A stretch of DNA of 64,000 bases from Salisapilia sapeloensis (taxonomy: Eukaryota; Oomycota; Peronosporomycetes; Peronosporales; Salisapiliaceae): contig JAADVB010000050.1 of the NCBI GenBank assembly GCA_023334545.1, positions 28,018-92,017 on the forward strand, given 5' to 3'. A program made the position numbers and the translations under genes. Positions 21,880-31,745 of this stretch are shown in pieces (the first letter of the stretch is position 1; the number at the start of each line of letters is the position of its first letter). The notes beneath the pieces are model-generated. The model was not told the DNA's origin, ran no database searches, and worked only from the letters and a program-made list of their open reading frames with translations.

Positions 21880-22395
21880 TTAGCGGCTTCTAAGGATATT
21901 CATAGCAGCACTGCGAGGTAGCTGCAGCGAAGACTGGAGCGAATGAAGACATTGCTCCTCGAAAAACTCTCGCACAAGTCGATGGACGGACTGGGACGTG
22001 TACTTATACAGCTCCAGGTAGCTGGAAGGCGGTTGCTCCAACTCGTCTGGGGACACAGACCACTCGCTCTTGCATAGATCATACCAATACGCATCGTTTC
22101 CGCAAATATCGTATAGAAGACGACTGCAGAGGCGCAAAGTGCAGAGCGACTTGCCATCCAGAAAAGTCAGGATCCGGTGCAGGGTCTCATCGCAAGTCGA
22201 GTCCAGCAGTCCTCGGTGTCGAACGACAAGCGAGTCTTCACCTGTCAAAGCGAAATGGGAACGTTCTAGCAGCACCCGCTGCACCTGGTTCCTCCACTCT
22301 GGATCATAAATTGTGGAAGAAGCAAGCGGATGCGGCTGCGACCGAGGGTGAAGAATAAGCGCCCTAGACTCATCCTTCTCCTCCTTGTCAGACAT
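21880..22395 (-). CDS. F-box protein
   Basis: Likely substrate adaptor of an SCF (Skp1-cullin-F-box) ubiquitin ligase. A single 171-residue exon. Residues about 60-105 form the F-box (DETLHRILTFLDGKSLCTLRLCSR, then the Trp/Tyr segment DAYWYDLCKSEW). The N-terminus is charged. The C-terminal 60 residues are helical without WD or leucine-rich repeats, so the substrate is unknown. The ATG at 22395 is used since the longer frame starts with a non-ATG codon. The start lies 177 nt from the divergent DOT1-like gene. Confidence 0.78.
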   Translation of the reverse strand: MSDKEEKDESRALILHPRSQPHPLASSTIYDPEWRNQVQRVLLERSHFALTGEDSLVVRHRGLLDSTCDETLHRILTFLDGKSLCTLRLCSRLLYDICGNDAYWYDLCKSEWSVSPDELEQPPSSYLELYKYTSQSVHRLVREFFEEQCLHSLQSSLQLPRSAAMNILRSR

Positions 22396-22514
22396 GCTGA
22401 ACACGACAAAAGTGCGAGATGTCAGCTAGAAATAGAAATATATTTATTTATGTATCTACAAGTTGATTTGATTAAATTTTCTGTTTTACACCAATCACAG
22501 CGGTGATGCCTGGT

Positions 22515-22522
22515 GCTCATTC
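22515..22522 (+). promoter_or_regulatory. Initiator-like GCTCATTC
   Basis: GCTCATTC followed by GGCGCCAAAA, 50 nt before the ATG of the DOT1-like gene; it matches the oomycete initiator core and part of its flank. Confidence 0.45.
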
Positions 22523-22572
22523 GGCGCCAAAACGCGATTTATTGGCACGGGGGACGTATACCTCCCATAAGC

Positions 22573-23721
22573 ATGTCACCTCAAGAGCGTCTAGAAGCAG
22601 AAGATAGTAAATCCACTTCACTGAAGTCTTCAGAAGAAGCTCCAGCAGACGTTGTGGTTGTAGATGAAGGCGAGTCGGAATGCACGCCATCGACTTTGTC
22701 ACAACCGATGGCCAAGTCCACCCCAGCTCCATCGAAAAGGAAGAAACGGAATAGAGTTGCGTCTACTAGCTCTGCTGTTCCAGGCAAAGCGATTCCAATG
22801 GCTGAAGCTCGTGAAAAGGAAGTCGCGAAACGCTTTGTCGAGCTAGAAGTGAGTGAAGTGTACAAAGCGATTCGAAAGCAGACGGGAGCACTAGGTGGCA
22901 ATGCTGCTGGTGGAGCTATCTACGGAGAAATCACACAATCTTCTTTCCAACGTGTCATTGATTTCCTAAAAGATAATTGTGAATTGGATGAATCGAGCTT
23001 ATTCCTAGACGTTGGCTCTGGTCTAGGGAAGCCCAACCTGCATACAGCAGTGGACCCAGGCGTCGAAGTATCCTACGGTCTAGAGTTAGAAGAATTGCGA
23101 TGGCAGTTGTCACTCGTAAATCTCAAGAGTGTCCTGGCTGTCGAAGCTTGCAAGCACCGTCCGATGCGTGTGGTGTTTACTAGTGGCGACATCTCGGACG
23201 CCCAGACGCTGGAGCCGTTTACACACATCTACAGCTTCGACGTCGGCTTCCCTCCTTTCGTCATGCACAAGCTCGCCAAGATCTTTAACAAGAGCACAGC
23301 GAACTACTTTACGAGTTTCCATTCGCCTCGGAAGTTTATCGATAACTACGGCTTTGACGTCAAGAGCATCGGACGTGTCCATACGTCCATGGCAGGGTCA
23401 AGTGAAGGTCACACGTGCTACTTTTACCAGCGTGTGGAGATGAAGCCGAGACCAGAGAGCTTGTTACATGTAGATCCACTCTTCCGCCCAGGCTTTGACG
23501 TCGTGAGTCAAGGGCGAGAGCGTCTATATGCGTGGATCCAGAGCCAAGGAGGTGATAATAACAAGGAGAGGGCGACGCGTACACGTACTCGTCGTCTAAA
23601 AGCAGTGAAACGGAAGCAGGAGAGACCGTTGGAATCGTTCTACAAGGTCATTGGCAAGTCGCACGTGATGGAAGATGACGCTTTGACGAAAAAGAGACGT
23701 ACGTCGTTGGTTTCGGCATAG
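22573..23721 (+). CDS. DOT1-like SAM-dependent methyltransferase
   Basis: A single 382-residue exon. Residues 1-85 are Ser/Glu/Lys-rich with a basic cluster (SKRKKRNR), probably a nuclear signal. The catalytic fold starts near residue 95. Visible are a YGEI segment (about 138), the SAM-binding loop FLDVGSGLGKPNLH (about 161), and a YGLELEELR segment (about 184) where DOT1 proteins carry their acidic ribose contact. The following strand reads SFDVGFPPF where canonical DOT1 has NNFAF, so histone H3K79 as substrate is uncertain. The C-terminal 100 residues are very basic (TRTRTRRLKAVKRKQER), suited to nucleosome or DNA binding. The convergent neighbour stops 119 nt downstream. Confidence 0.78.
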   Translation: MSPQERLEAEDSKSTSLKSSEEAPADVVVVDEGESECTPSTLSQPMAKSTPAPSKRKKRNRVASTSSAVPGKAIPMAEAREKEVAKRFVELEVSEVYKAIRKQTGALGGNAAGGAIYGEITQSSFQRVIDFLKDNCELDESSLFLDVGSGLGKPNLHTAVDPGVEVSYGLELEELRWQLSLVNLKSVLAVEACKHRPMRVVFTSGDISDAQTLEPFTHIYSFDVGFPPFVMHKLAKIFNKSTANYFTSFHSPRKFIDNYGFDVKSIGRVHTSMAGSSEGHTCYFYQRVEMKPRPESLLHVDPLFRPGFDVVSQGRERLYAWIQSQGGDNNKERATRTRTRRLKAVKRKQERPLESFYKVIGKSHVMEDDALTKKRRTSLVSA

Positions 23722-23840
23722 ATTTTGAATTAAAAAGGGCAAGTTTTACATGTACCTGATGGACTAATTGTTCGACGCCATCTTCTTGATCGATTTTAAA
23801 TAGACGAAAGCGTCATGGAAGCAGCCAGTGTCTTTGGGAG

Positions 23841-25154
23841 TTAATCCACGAGACTGTCGATGAAGTCACCAAAGGCATTGAACATGTCTGCTGTATGATC
23901 GTTGTCCAAGACACGGGAAACGGCGTCGATACTCGCGTCAAACATGTCGTGCATGTCGGAGTCAATGCGGGGTTGCTTTGAACTGGAGACTACGACTACA
24001 TCGTTGTGGCTGAATCCGATGGAATGGCCAATCTTGTGTAGATGCCCACTACTCTCACTATCTTCGGACTCGCTACTGTCATCCAACAGTTCTTCACATT
24101 CGATATCGCCGAACGCAGACAGTTCGCTCACGTGTGATATGACTTCGTTCGAGATGTCTGCAAAGAGTTGGAAGACATCTTCGACTTCATCTTTCGTAGG
24201 TAGAATATCGTAGGCTTCATGTGCTGAGGAACCAGTGTACAAATTCGTTTTCTCTTGGATAGCAGCACCGGCACGACGGTAGTTGTTGCCATCAAAAGCT
24301 TCTCGCGTGATGTCTCGACAAAGCATCAGCATGTCATACAGCTCTTCGCTGTGAGCTGTATCATACGCCCATTTGATTATGTAGAATGCATTTTGAGGAC
24401 CGAGAGTGCGTATAAGGAAGCGCACGCTACTCTTCGCTTGATCCACGCAATCTTCTTGCGAGACGTGAGAAGCTAGGCTAGGAGATAGAGACACGAGCAA
24501 GTGGTAGGCCGGAATGGCAATGCCATACGATACGACCGATACGGACGCATCTCCCGTCGCGAACGCACTATCGCGAACGACACCCGAGAGACGGTCGGTG
24601 GTAGCACTAAATGTCGAATGCGCTCGTGTCGAGACACCTGTGTAAATATTACGCGATGTACGGGTCACTACTGCGTGGGAGTGCGTAATTGCACCAGAGA
24701 TCTTCCGACCGCTGTAGTTCGCGACGCTGATCGGCACGGATGCTGCTGCCGAGATACCAGATACGACAGTACGAGCTGGGAACAATAGCACTCGTTTGAT
24801 CGCATGTTCAGCTTCAACAGGAGGTACATCATTCACATCCGTGAGTCGGGGCTGTTCCGACGGAGTCACTTGAGCTTCCTTTCCCCACGCGCTGTAGATG
24901 CTGCCAGTGATTCGGCCTGGCACGTGCAGTGCGTAGTTCGTCACGCTTAGCGCCATGCGTCCACAGAAGATGTATGGATAGAAGACGACAGTCGCAACGG
25001 TAATTGCGGAAGTGACTACGATCTGCACGGCTGACCGCCGCTCTTGGCTTCGTACGGCCGCATCCGTCGCCTGCGACGTGATCTCCTCTGGTGCCATGTG
25101 CCGTCGAGCGTGTGTGTTTGTGCTGGATGTTTTGTATTGGCTAATAATAGGCAT
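23841..25154 (-). CDS. Uncharacterised protein with membrane segment and acidic tail
   Basis: A single 437-residue exon of no recognised family. Residues about 43-65 (AVQIVVTSAITVATVVFYPYIF) are a likely membrane segment. A central part of Ala/Ser/Val/Gly-rich amphipathic sequence follows (about 120-230), reminiscent of lipid-associating senescence or spartin-type regions, but I cannot claim homology. Residues about 235-310 look like packed helices. The tail is strongly acidic (CEELLDDSSESEDSESS) and ends with short helices rich in Asp and Met. Met20 (25097) is an alternative start. The divergent peptide transporter starts 222 nt away. Confidence 0.65.
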   Translation of the reverse strand: MPIISQYKTSSTNTHARRHMAPEEITSQATDAAVRSQERRSAVQIVVTSAITVATVVFYPYIFCGRMALSVTNYALHVPGRITGSIYSAWGKEAQVTPSEQPRLTDVNDVPPVEAEHAIKRVLLFPARTVVSGISAAASVPISVANYSGRKISGAITHSHAVVTRTSRNIYTGVSTRAHSTFSATTDRLSGVVRDSAFATGDASVSVVSYGIAIPAYHLLVSLSPSLASHVSQEDCVDQAKSSVRFLIRTLGPQNAFYIIKWAYDTAHSEELYDMLMLCRDITREAFDGNNYRRAGAAIQEKTNLYTGSSAHEAYDILPTKDEVEDVFQLFADISNEVISHVSELSAFGDIECEELLDDSSESEDSESSGHLHKIGHSIGFSHNDVVVVSSSKQPRIDSDMHDMFDASIDAVSRVLDNDHTADMFNAFGDFIDSLVD

Positions 25155-25376
25155 TCGTAACGCTGTTGATTGGTGAAGAAAAGGTAGACAGACAGGTCAT
25201 ACTGAAGTCAAGTAGTTTGACAGTCGACGGCACAAAGTATACGGCGAGAGAGAGCGGTGGGAGAACGGTTCGAGTTCCTCTCTTCATCATCCTTGACGCG
25301 ACAGTATCTCCGTCAAGTTATTCGAATATCTTGCGAAACGGACTGCGACACTCTGGCGCCGATACGATAGAGAAGG

Positions 25377-27398
25377 ATGGAAGCAGGGTCTGGAGCGTCA
25401 ACGCATAGTAAAGCGTCCATGTCATTGTCTCAGTACTCTTGCGGCCCGAGCAAGTCGGCCATGGGCTCCATGCTCTTCTCCGGAGATGAAGACGATGAAC
25501 ATCGGCGGACGACGCATATGAGAAACCGCGATAGTGGTAGCAGTACGCCAGAGGCCGAGTCCTCGTACGTCATTGAAGGCCCGTGGGAGCAGCGAAACTT
25601 CCACTTCAAAAACGTCTTGCTCCACGTATGCTCCTTTATTCTTATTCTCGAGTTCAGTGAACGTGTCAGCTACTATGGCATCAACCAAGGTCTGAAGAAC
25701 TACATGGACCAACTCGGGTGGAGTCAAGTGGGTGCAAACGCGCTTAAGAGTACTTGGACATCGATATGCTACCTCTCTCCTCTCTTTGGAGGTTACGTAG
25801 CGGATGAAAAATGGGGTCGGTTTAAGACGCTGTGGGTGTTTGGCTTTTGGTATACTGCAGGTACATTTCTGCTCATGGTCTCTGCGTATCCAGCCGTAAG
25901 GGATCAAGAGATGCTCGCGAATCTCTTGTGTCACTTTGGTCTCTTTGGAGGTGTCGCCATCGGTACGGGTGCCATCAAAGCCAACGTCATTACGTTCGGT
26001 GCAGATCAATTCGACCCGAACGATCCGAATGAAGTGCATCAGAAGGAAAATTTTTTCAGCTATTTTTATATCGTCATCAACCTCGGCGCCATCTTCTCGT
26101 ACGGGTACTTGTCCGTACTATGTGTCGAAGGTTCTGGGCTGATTCCTCGTGACTATGGCTACTTTGCCAACTTTTGCATCTGCGGCGGGATCATGGTCTT
26201 TGCCTACGCGCTCTTCTTCTTCGGCTACCCTCGATACGTCCACTTTGAACCAGCCATGAGCACCGTATCGGAGCTCCTAGGTATCATTAGAGGCAATTGT
26301 GCCTACAGCTACGAAGCCCGGATGCTTTGCTACGGTCTAGGAGCTTTTGTCATCTCGTTCTTGTTTAATCTTGTCGCAGCGTTTCTTGCTGATACTTTGG
26401 CGGTTGGTCAGTACTTGTCCTACCTCGTGGTCATTTGCTGTCTCTTTGGTATGTACGTCTGGATCCGATATGGCATGACAACGGCGTATATGGATAAATC
26501 CAAGGCATCAAATGGTGGAAAGTACAATGACGAAGTGGTGGATGATATCAAGGACGTGATCTGCGTTCTCCCATTCGCGTCGTTCATGATCGTGTGGGAG
26601 TGTGCGTACGATCAACTCGACGCTAACTTCCAGTCAATTGCGCAGCAGTGTGACCTTCGGTTAGGAGCTGATAGTCCGACGGACGATACCGCCGTGCAGG
26701 TGCCAGGTGCCAGTCTCGGCATCTTCGATCCGCTGACAATCATCGTCCTCATTCCCATCCTGGATAGCATCATCTATCCTCTCTACCAGCGTCTTGTCGG
26801 ACGTCCGCCTAGTGCATACGGCAAAGTGCTGACTGGACTAGTCATTTCGTCCTTGACCATGTTCTGGGCGGGTGCGTTTGAAGTACTTCGGAGGAACACG
26901 GACGTATTGAAAGACGCGAATGGACAGCCGATTCAAGATCGAGGGTCTGGCGAGCCCATGAATGAAATGTACTGGGCAAACGCTGTGCCTATGTACGTCT
27001 TTGTGGCTGTCGCAGAGTGTCTGATCAACGTCCCTGCGTACGAACTCTTCTACACGTCTGTGCCAGTGTACCTCAAGAGTACTTGCCAAGCGATCAATTT
27101 GTTCATGGTTGCCATGGGGAGTAACTTGACGTCGACGTTTACGCTGTTGTTCCAAAATTTCATTCCACAAGATCTAAATGACGGCCATTTTGAGTACATG
27201 TACTACACGGTCGGTGCAATTGGTGTCGTGAATGCGATTGCTTTCGTGGCTGTGATGCACGCGATGGAGTTTGGTATGAACAAGGATCATGACGATGAAG
27301 AATTGGTGGAAAGCCCAGACTTGGATGCCCATGGCATGGACAGTGGGTACATTGACCGAAACGCCTCTTTTGAAAGCATTACGCTGTCACGAGGATAA
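25377..27398 (+). CDS. Proton-coupled oligopeptide transporter (POT/PTR, SLC15-like)
   Basis: Imports di- and tripeptides (or nitrate-like solutes in some relatives) using the proton gradient, here most likely across the plasma membrane. A single 673-residue exon of the major facilitator type. The family signature is near residue 93 (EFSERVSYYGINQGLKNYM, with the ExxER-type motif). The second signature is IGTGAIKANVITFGADQFD (about 197), followed by ENFFSYFYIVINLGA. About twelve hydrophobic helices are visible; the long loop around 365-440 carries family insertions (IAQQCDLRLG). N- and C-termini are Ser- and acid-rich and cytosolic. A plasma-membrane H+-ATPase in this window (59292-62240) is the kind of pump that would energise it, though the genes are unlinked functionally. 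Confidence 0.92.
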   Translation: MEAGSGASTHSKASMSLSQYSCGPSKSAMGSMLFSGDEDDEHRRTTHMRNRDSGSSTPEAESSYVIEGPWEQRNFHFKNVLLHVCSFILILEFSERVSYYGINQGLKNYMDQLGWSQVGANALKSTWTSICYLSPLFGGYVADEKWGRFKTLWVFGFWYTAGTFLLMVSAYPAVRDQEMLANLLCHFGLFGGVAIGTGAIKANVITFGADQFDPNDPNEVHQKENFFSYFYIVINLGAIFSYGYLSVLCVEGSGLIPRDYGYFANFCICGGIMVFAYALFFFGYPRYVHFEPAMSTVSELLGIIRGNCAYSYEARMLCYGLGAFVISFLFNLVAAFLADTLAVGQYLSYLVVICCLFGMYVWIRYGMTTAYMDKSKASNGGKYNDEVVDDIKDVICVLPFASFMIVWECAYDQLDANFQSIAQQCDLRLGADSPTDDTAVQVPGASLGIFDPLTIIVLIPILDSIIYPLYQRLVGRPPSAYGKVLTGLVISSLTMFWAGAFEVLRRNTDVLKDANGQPIQDRGSGEPMNEMYWANAVPMYVFVAVAECLINVPAYELFYTSVPVYLKSTCQAINLFMVAMGSNLTSTFTLLFQNFIPQDLNDGHFEYMYYTVGAIGVVNAIAFVAVMHAMEFGMNKDHDDEELVESPDLDAHGMDSGYIDRNASFESITLSRG

Positions 27399-27801
27399 CG
27401 TCTTCCTCTTGGGAAGTTTGTTCTTACAACTGACTATGTCGTAGTTCGTAGCGAATTGTTCTAATAATTAAAAAAACGTTTGGGTTTTGTGTCTACATGC
27501 CTTGTTCATCTACTAGATATATCTTCATCTACGCTTAGAAAGATGTAGAGACAGAAGACAAGAGTAGGATTGGGAAGCTAAAGTATTAAATGGATTCGAA
27601 AGAAAGCACTGTTGAAAGGCAAAGGTCAAATATATCGTTCTTCTCTTCATCCAGTCGTGATAGGAAGCAAATAGTCGTTCGTCGTATTATACTACTCATC
27701 ATGGCGAAAGCACGTCCGTGTACGTGCTCAACTGTTTGCTACGAACTAGGTATCTATCGTCAAAGGCTTTTGACACACGACAGGATCCTACTGCCAACAT
27801 A
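27399..27801. other. Gap between convergent POT and PNUTS-like genes
   Basis: About 400 nt containing the two 3' UTRs. A short plus frame here runs on into the PNUTS-like gene and has no domain. No clear polyadenylation hexamer is seen beyond AT-rich sequence near 27465-27477. Confidence 0.4.
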
Positions 27802-29907
27802 TCATCTGCGTCCACGCATACTTGGACCAGGCCCGCGGCCTCGACCGTCGAACTGGTTCATCGGAGTAGGAAATGGACCATTAAACGGCATCGGACCACG
27901 AGAGTTATATTCATTTCCAACTTCATGCGCGTACTGGCACGCGTTGCCATGTTTACAGCCATGTGGTGTATTGAAAAACATGCAAGGAGCAGCACCTCGG
28001 TGTTGCGTCCGTTTCGCAGGAGGACCGTCCGGGAAAAGTCCAGGCTGTGCTTTGCGTTTCGCAGGCGGGTTAAACGCTCGAGGAGGAGGAGGCGGACCTC
28101 CAGGGACAGTGTACCCGTGCGGAGGACCGTTTACAAAGCCGTAGCCCTGAGGATGGGGTGGCTGACGAGGTGGAAAGCCACCGGGAGGACCATGAAACGC
28201 ATGAGGTGGAGGAGGATATTGAGGATACATTGGCTGCTGTTGCCGACGGTGCTGGTCAACAATTTCCAAAACACGACTGTCGGGAATATAATTCCCATTC
28301 CGCTCTGCCTCGCTGTACACTTGCGGCAGCACTTGTTCATTGTCCATAAGCGCAGCCAGTGTCGACTGCTGTAGAGGTCCAAGCGCATCCCGCAACGCTC
28401 GCTCTTCAGCTGTTTCAGCCGGGAGATTGTCGGTAGTAGACGCAGGCTGTGGTACATGTTTATAAGTATTTATCATCGTACAATTCGGAGGGAATAGACT
28501 TACGTCAAAGAGAGGAATTTCGACAGGAGGATCTTGAGGCGGGTAGCTCTTAGGTTTCCACTCCTTCGGATTATCCGGCGGCACTTCTCCGTCAAGGACA
28601 AGGAACTCCATCTCGCGTCGAGTTCGCTGGTCTTGTGCGTCCACTTCCGCAGTCTTGATCGGCCCACGACGTTCCTCTAGCTCGGACGGTAGCTTCATGA
28701 TTGCTGGTTCGCTCCATTCATGCACTTCCTTAAGAGAAAACCTCTCGCGTTCTTTATGAGATTTGATCGCGTTGCGTTCATCTGCATGTTCCCGAAGCTT
28801 TGCATCCCGGAAGCTTTCATCCATCTGAGACTCGTTCACGAGATCTCTCCAGGACTCAATCAAACGGACTTGTACAAGTTCCTTGCCATTATCATCTGCC
28901 CATCGAATCTTTTTCGAAGAAGTCGACTTGGAGGTTTTATTCACAGCAGCATTAAAGCTCTCGATCGTCGGCAATTGGACTGGCGCAGGCTCCTCAATTG
29001 CAGGCTTGGCAGTCGTAGACTGCTCTGTAGTGCCTTCTGCTTCACTAGTCTTTGCTTTCTCCTTTCCAGAGCTACTGGATGTTTTAGATGACTTGGATGT
29101 CCGCCGTTGCATCAAGTTACCAAGCAGATCAGAAGACTTGGCTGATTTGTTGCTAGACTTCTTCTTAGGTGTGTCCTTCGGAGAGCTTTCACCTTGTCGA
29201 GGGGAAGCAGCTCCAGTGGCAGCAGACTTGGCAGCCTCCACCTTGCTCTTCTTTTCTTTTTCCGTAAACTTGCTTCGCCAGAACTTGAGCAACTCTTGTG
29301 CCGAACGCTTGACGCGTTCGTTCTTGGCTGTCTTCCGTAGCTGGACGATGGGCTCGTTTATCTTGGCTTCTGTAATACTGGTGAGGCGAAGAGGTAGGCT
29401 CTTTAAGACGGACAGCAAGAGCAGAATCAGGTCTGTATAGCTCCATTCGACTGCATGGTCTAACCATACTTTCGCGAGCTTAAGCCCTCCACGCTGTTCA
29501 AAGGCACGAGTACAAGCTTTGGCTACTTTACTCGAACTAGAAGTTGTGGTGGCTCGAAGTACAACGAGAATGAGAGCTTGTTCTGGTTCTTGCTTGGCAC
29601 TTTCCAATGCATCGATGAACTTGACGACGTTCTGGAGCGTGTCGATTCGAAACTCGGCGTCAATCAAGGGAAGTAAAGAAGCTTCCGTTGCATTCATAGG
29701 TCGACTGGGATCACGATTGGGACAATGGATCGCATTGTATAGTGCTTTAGGCGTATATTCGCTTGTACTGGAAGAGCCGTTGCTTGATACAGAAGGCTTC
29801 CTAGTGGAAGTGTCAGGACTTGGAGATTGTATACACTGGGGCGTGTCCATGGGCACTGGTGTTGGATCAGCGTTCATGACGGGTACTCTATCGACTAGGG
29901 ATTTCAT
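27802..29907 (-). CDS. PNUTS-like protein phosphatase 1 regulatory subunit (TFIIS-N, RVxF-like, CCCH finger)
   Basis: Predicted nuclear scaffold that directs PP1 to RNA polymerase II and its termination machinery. The open frame encodes 701 residues. Residues about 80-215 are a TFIIS N-terminal (LW) domain, ending with KNERVKRSAQELLKFWRSKF. A Lys/Ser-rich linker leads to KKIRWADDNGKELVQVR (about 340), which stands where PNUTS has its PP1-docking RVxF-type motif. The C-terminus is Pro/Gly-rich with one CCCH zinc finger (C-x8-C-x5-C-x3-H, about 660) and an RG tail. This domain order matches animal PPP1R10. An in-frame 57-nt stretch (28447-28503) begins GTAAGT and ends ACAG and is probably an unspliced-looking intron; removing it leaves 682 residues. 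Confidence 0.8.
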   Translation of the reverse strand: MKSLVDRVPVMNADPTPVPMDTPQCIQSPSPDTSTRKPSVSSNGSSSTSEYTPKALYNAIHCPNRDPSRPMNATEASLLPLIDAEFRIDTLQNVVKFIDALESAKQEPEQALILVVLRATTTSSSSKVAKACTRAFEQRGGLKLAKVWLDHAVEWSYTDLILLLLSVLKSLPLRLTSITEAKINEPIVQLRKTAKNERVKRSAQELLKFWRSKFTEKEKKSKVEAAKSAATGAASPRQGESSPKDTPKKKSSNKSAKSSDLLGNLMQRRTSKSSKTSSSSGKEKAKTSEAEGTTEQSTTAKPAIEEPAPVQLPTIESFNAAVNKTSKSTSSKKIRWADDNGKELVQVRLIESWRDLVNESQMDESFRDAKLREHADERNAIKSHKERERFSLKEVHEWSEPAIMKLPSELEERRGPIKTAEVDAQDQRTRREMEFLVLDGEVPPDNPKEWKPKSYPPQDPPVEIPLFDVSLFPPNCTMINTYKHVPQPASTTDNLPAETAEERALRDALGPLQQSTLAALMDNEQVLPQVYSEAERNGNYIPDSRVLEIVDQHRRQQQPMYPQYPPPPHAFHGPPGGFPPRQPPHPQGYGFVNGPPHGYTVPGGPPPPPRAFNPPAKRKAQPGLFPDGPPAKRTQHRGAAPCMFFNTPHGCKHGNACQYAHEVGNEYNSRGPMPFNGPFPTPMNQFDGRGRGPGPSMRGRR
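28447..28503 (-). other. Probable in-frame intron inside the PNUTS-like gene
   Basis: On the minus strand this 57-nt segment begins with the perfect donor GTAAGT and ends ACCACAG. Its length is a multiple of three with no stop, so an open-frame search reads through it. The encoded 19 residues interrupt a Pro-rich region. Splicing would yield the join LFD-PAS. Confidence 0.65.
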
Positions 29908-31218
29908 TAGTGATCTCCTTTACTTGGAGGTACGGTGGTGTAGGAAGGAGATAAAATCAGGTATGGTAACCGCACTCCAGTATGACAAGACTTTTGTATG
30001 TACCTCGATAAACGCAGCGAAGGGCACTCACTTAGGTCTATAAGAGCTGAGGTTCACGTAAAGTAGTTGGACCGTGAAGGATAGAACGATAAAACGCGTG
30101 AAGGCGAAGAAACGTGTCGAGATGGATCTGGAGCTCCGTTCGCAGGCACGTCTATCAGTCGCCTCTTCTATCACGAAGACCCGTTCGATCAACTCGGGAG
30201 TTGGAAAGCCAACAAGGATAGGGGGTTGTCTTTACTCCGCGCAATGTGTACGCTAGAGGGCCAAAGACAAAGAAGACGACGTAGTTTTTGTACTAGTCTC
30301 CTACCTACTCTCTTTTTTGCTTTGTATGAAAGGCTTGAAAATGAAACAAAGGGAGGGGGTAGCACTGCCGAATTTGTTAACTACTACAGGGCAAGTACTC
30401 TCTTCAAACGAGGGCAGACAGACAGAGCTACGAGACGCTCTTCCGTCGTGAAGAATTGGTTCCGATTCTGAACGGCGGAGGTTTTAACACTTTCGGAAGA
30501 CCTTCGAGAAACCTTTTTATAGTTTATCCGCAATGATGTCTTTATTACAGGATGTTTCGAAATAATAAGAAAACAGAATGGAAATGAACCACGAAGTGTC
30601 TTTCTAGCTCCTTGTGTGTGCTCTAGATATTATTTTCAGACTAGTATATGGTATGTGATACTGCGTAGACTTGTTTCTTTAAATAGTGAAACTTTTGTGG
30701 GCTTGAATTGCAGTGATGGATGGATACGACCACTCCGATTGTAGAATGTATTTAGTTTCTACTTGAACGTTCATTTTACGTTGTCATGTCTGCTTGATGC
30801 GATCCTTGCACTTACGATAGCACCATGCAACCAATGGGCATGCGTTCCGCCCTCGCTATCAGCCTATGATTTCCTCCAGACTTTCGTACTCCACAGACTC
30901 TCGTCCAGCAGGATCCAATGGCATAGGTTTGCTGATGGCTTTCCACTGGATCCAGTCCCCTCCATCGGATCCATGCAATTGTCATGACGGTCGCGCCATG
31001 GTCCAGACATGTCGGTCACGTCAGTCGTACTCGTCGGTTTATAGATGAATATATACAACAAGGCAATGAATGAGTTGTCCAGTGGCAGCCTACTGTATTA
31101 TTTCCCTTTTACGTTGCCTGAATGCCTATCCGAAAGAAGAAACAGCATTGCCCCAAGAGAAGACTCGGAGCACCGATAGATGGACCGAAAGCCTCCTCTC
31201 GCTAGCACGACCTCCAAT
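29908..31218. other. Gene-free stretch
   Basis: About 1.3 kb between the PNUTS-like start and the S29 stop. It has only short frames, a GACAGACAGA run near 30414-30423 and AT-rich parts. The basic-looking frame at 30074-30256 lacks a domain and has no splice partner I can support. Confidence 0.45.
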
Positions 31219-31439
31219 TTACCGGTACTATATCAAGCATCAATAAGCTGCTCAAACACATATAACGTTCACGAGAAAAGTACCTTGACGAAGCCAATGT
31301 CCGTAGCACGCTCACGGAAGCAACGACGGCACATGTTGAGGTGGTACTTGCGGATGAGACCGCGGGTCGTGTGGCAGACACGGCAGTGACGCGAGTCCTT
31401 GCCGTAGTTGCGCGGGTGCGTGTAGTGGAGGTTGGTCAT
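31219..31439 (-). CDS. RPS29: Small-subunit ribosomal protein uS14 (S29)
   Basis: Cytosolic 40S ribosomal protein near the mRNA entry and head of the small subunit. Two exons on the minus strand (31439-31284 and 31227-31219) give 54 residues, the normal size. The zinc-binding motif is complete: CRVC (about 21) and CRRC (about 39). HPRNYG near the start, [11 protein letters not shown] and the ending IGFVKYR match eukaryotic S29. The second exon encodes only Tyr-Arg and the stop; the 56-nt intron starts GTACTT and ends ATATAG. Without splicing the protein would end in VLFS, which does not fit the family. Confidence 0.93.
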
Positions 31440-31745
31440 CTACAAAGCACATATCGTCAATACATTCCTCCATCTCGCCATCACGAGCTCATGCGCCGTA
31501 CCTTGTTGTTCGGGCTAGCTTGGACTTTTGGTGGTTGCAGCGCTTTTGCCTCCACCCGTGCTAATTCTACGGGACAATCACCTTTTCTATCTAAATCACT
31601 ACGTCTATTGGTTTAAAATACAATTTGTTATTATTTTATTCGCTAAAATATAGATGCAATACTTAAATCAAGTTCTCAGAATTTTACATGTAATTGGAAA
31701 AGCACCAACTTCGATCCAAAACACGAGACTCAGACGCACGTGGCG
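31440..31745. other. Divergent promoter region, S29 and STT3
   Basis: About 306 nt between two divergent start codons, with an AT-rich core at 31612-31690. No additional gene seen. Confidence 0.4.

Noticed and set aside
25258-25290. GGTTCGAGTTCC resembling a tRNA T-arm/B-box
   Set aside because: A four-base stem encloses it, but no acceptor stem, D-arm or anticodon arm can be folded around it; it lies in the promoter region of the peptide transporter.
30074-30256. Basic 60-codon frame upstream of the PNUTS-like gene
   Set aside because: No domain, no initiator nearby and no plausible exon to join; probably 5' flanking sequence.
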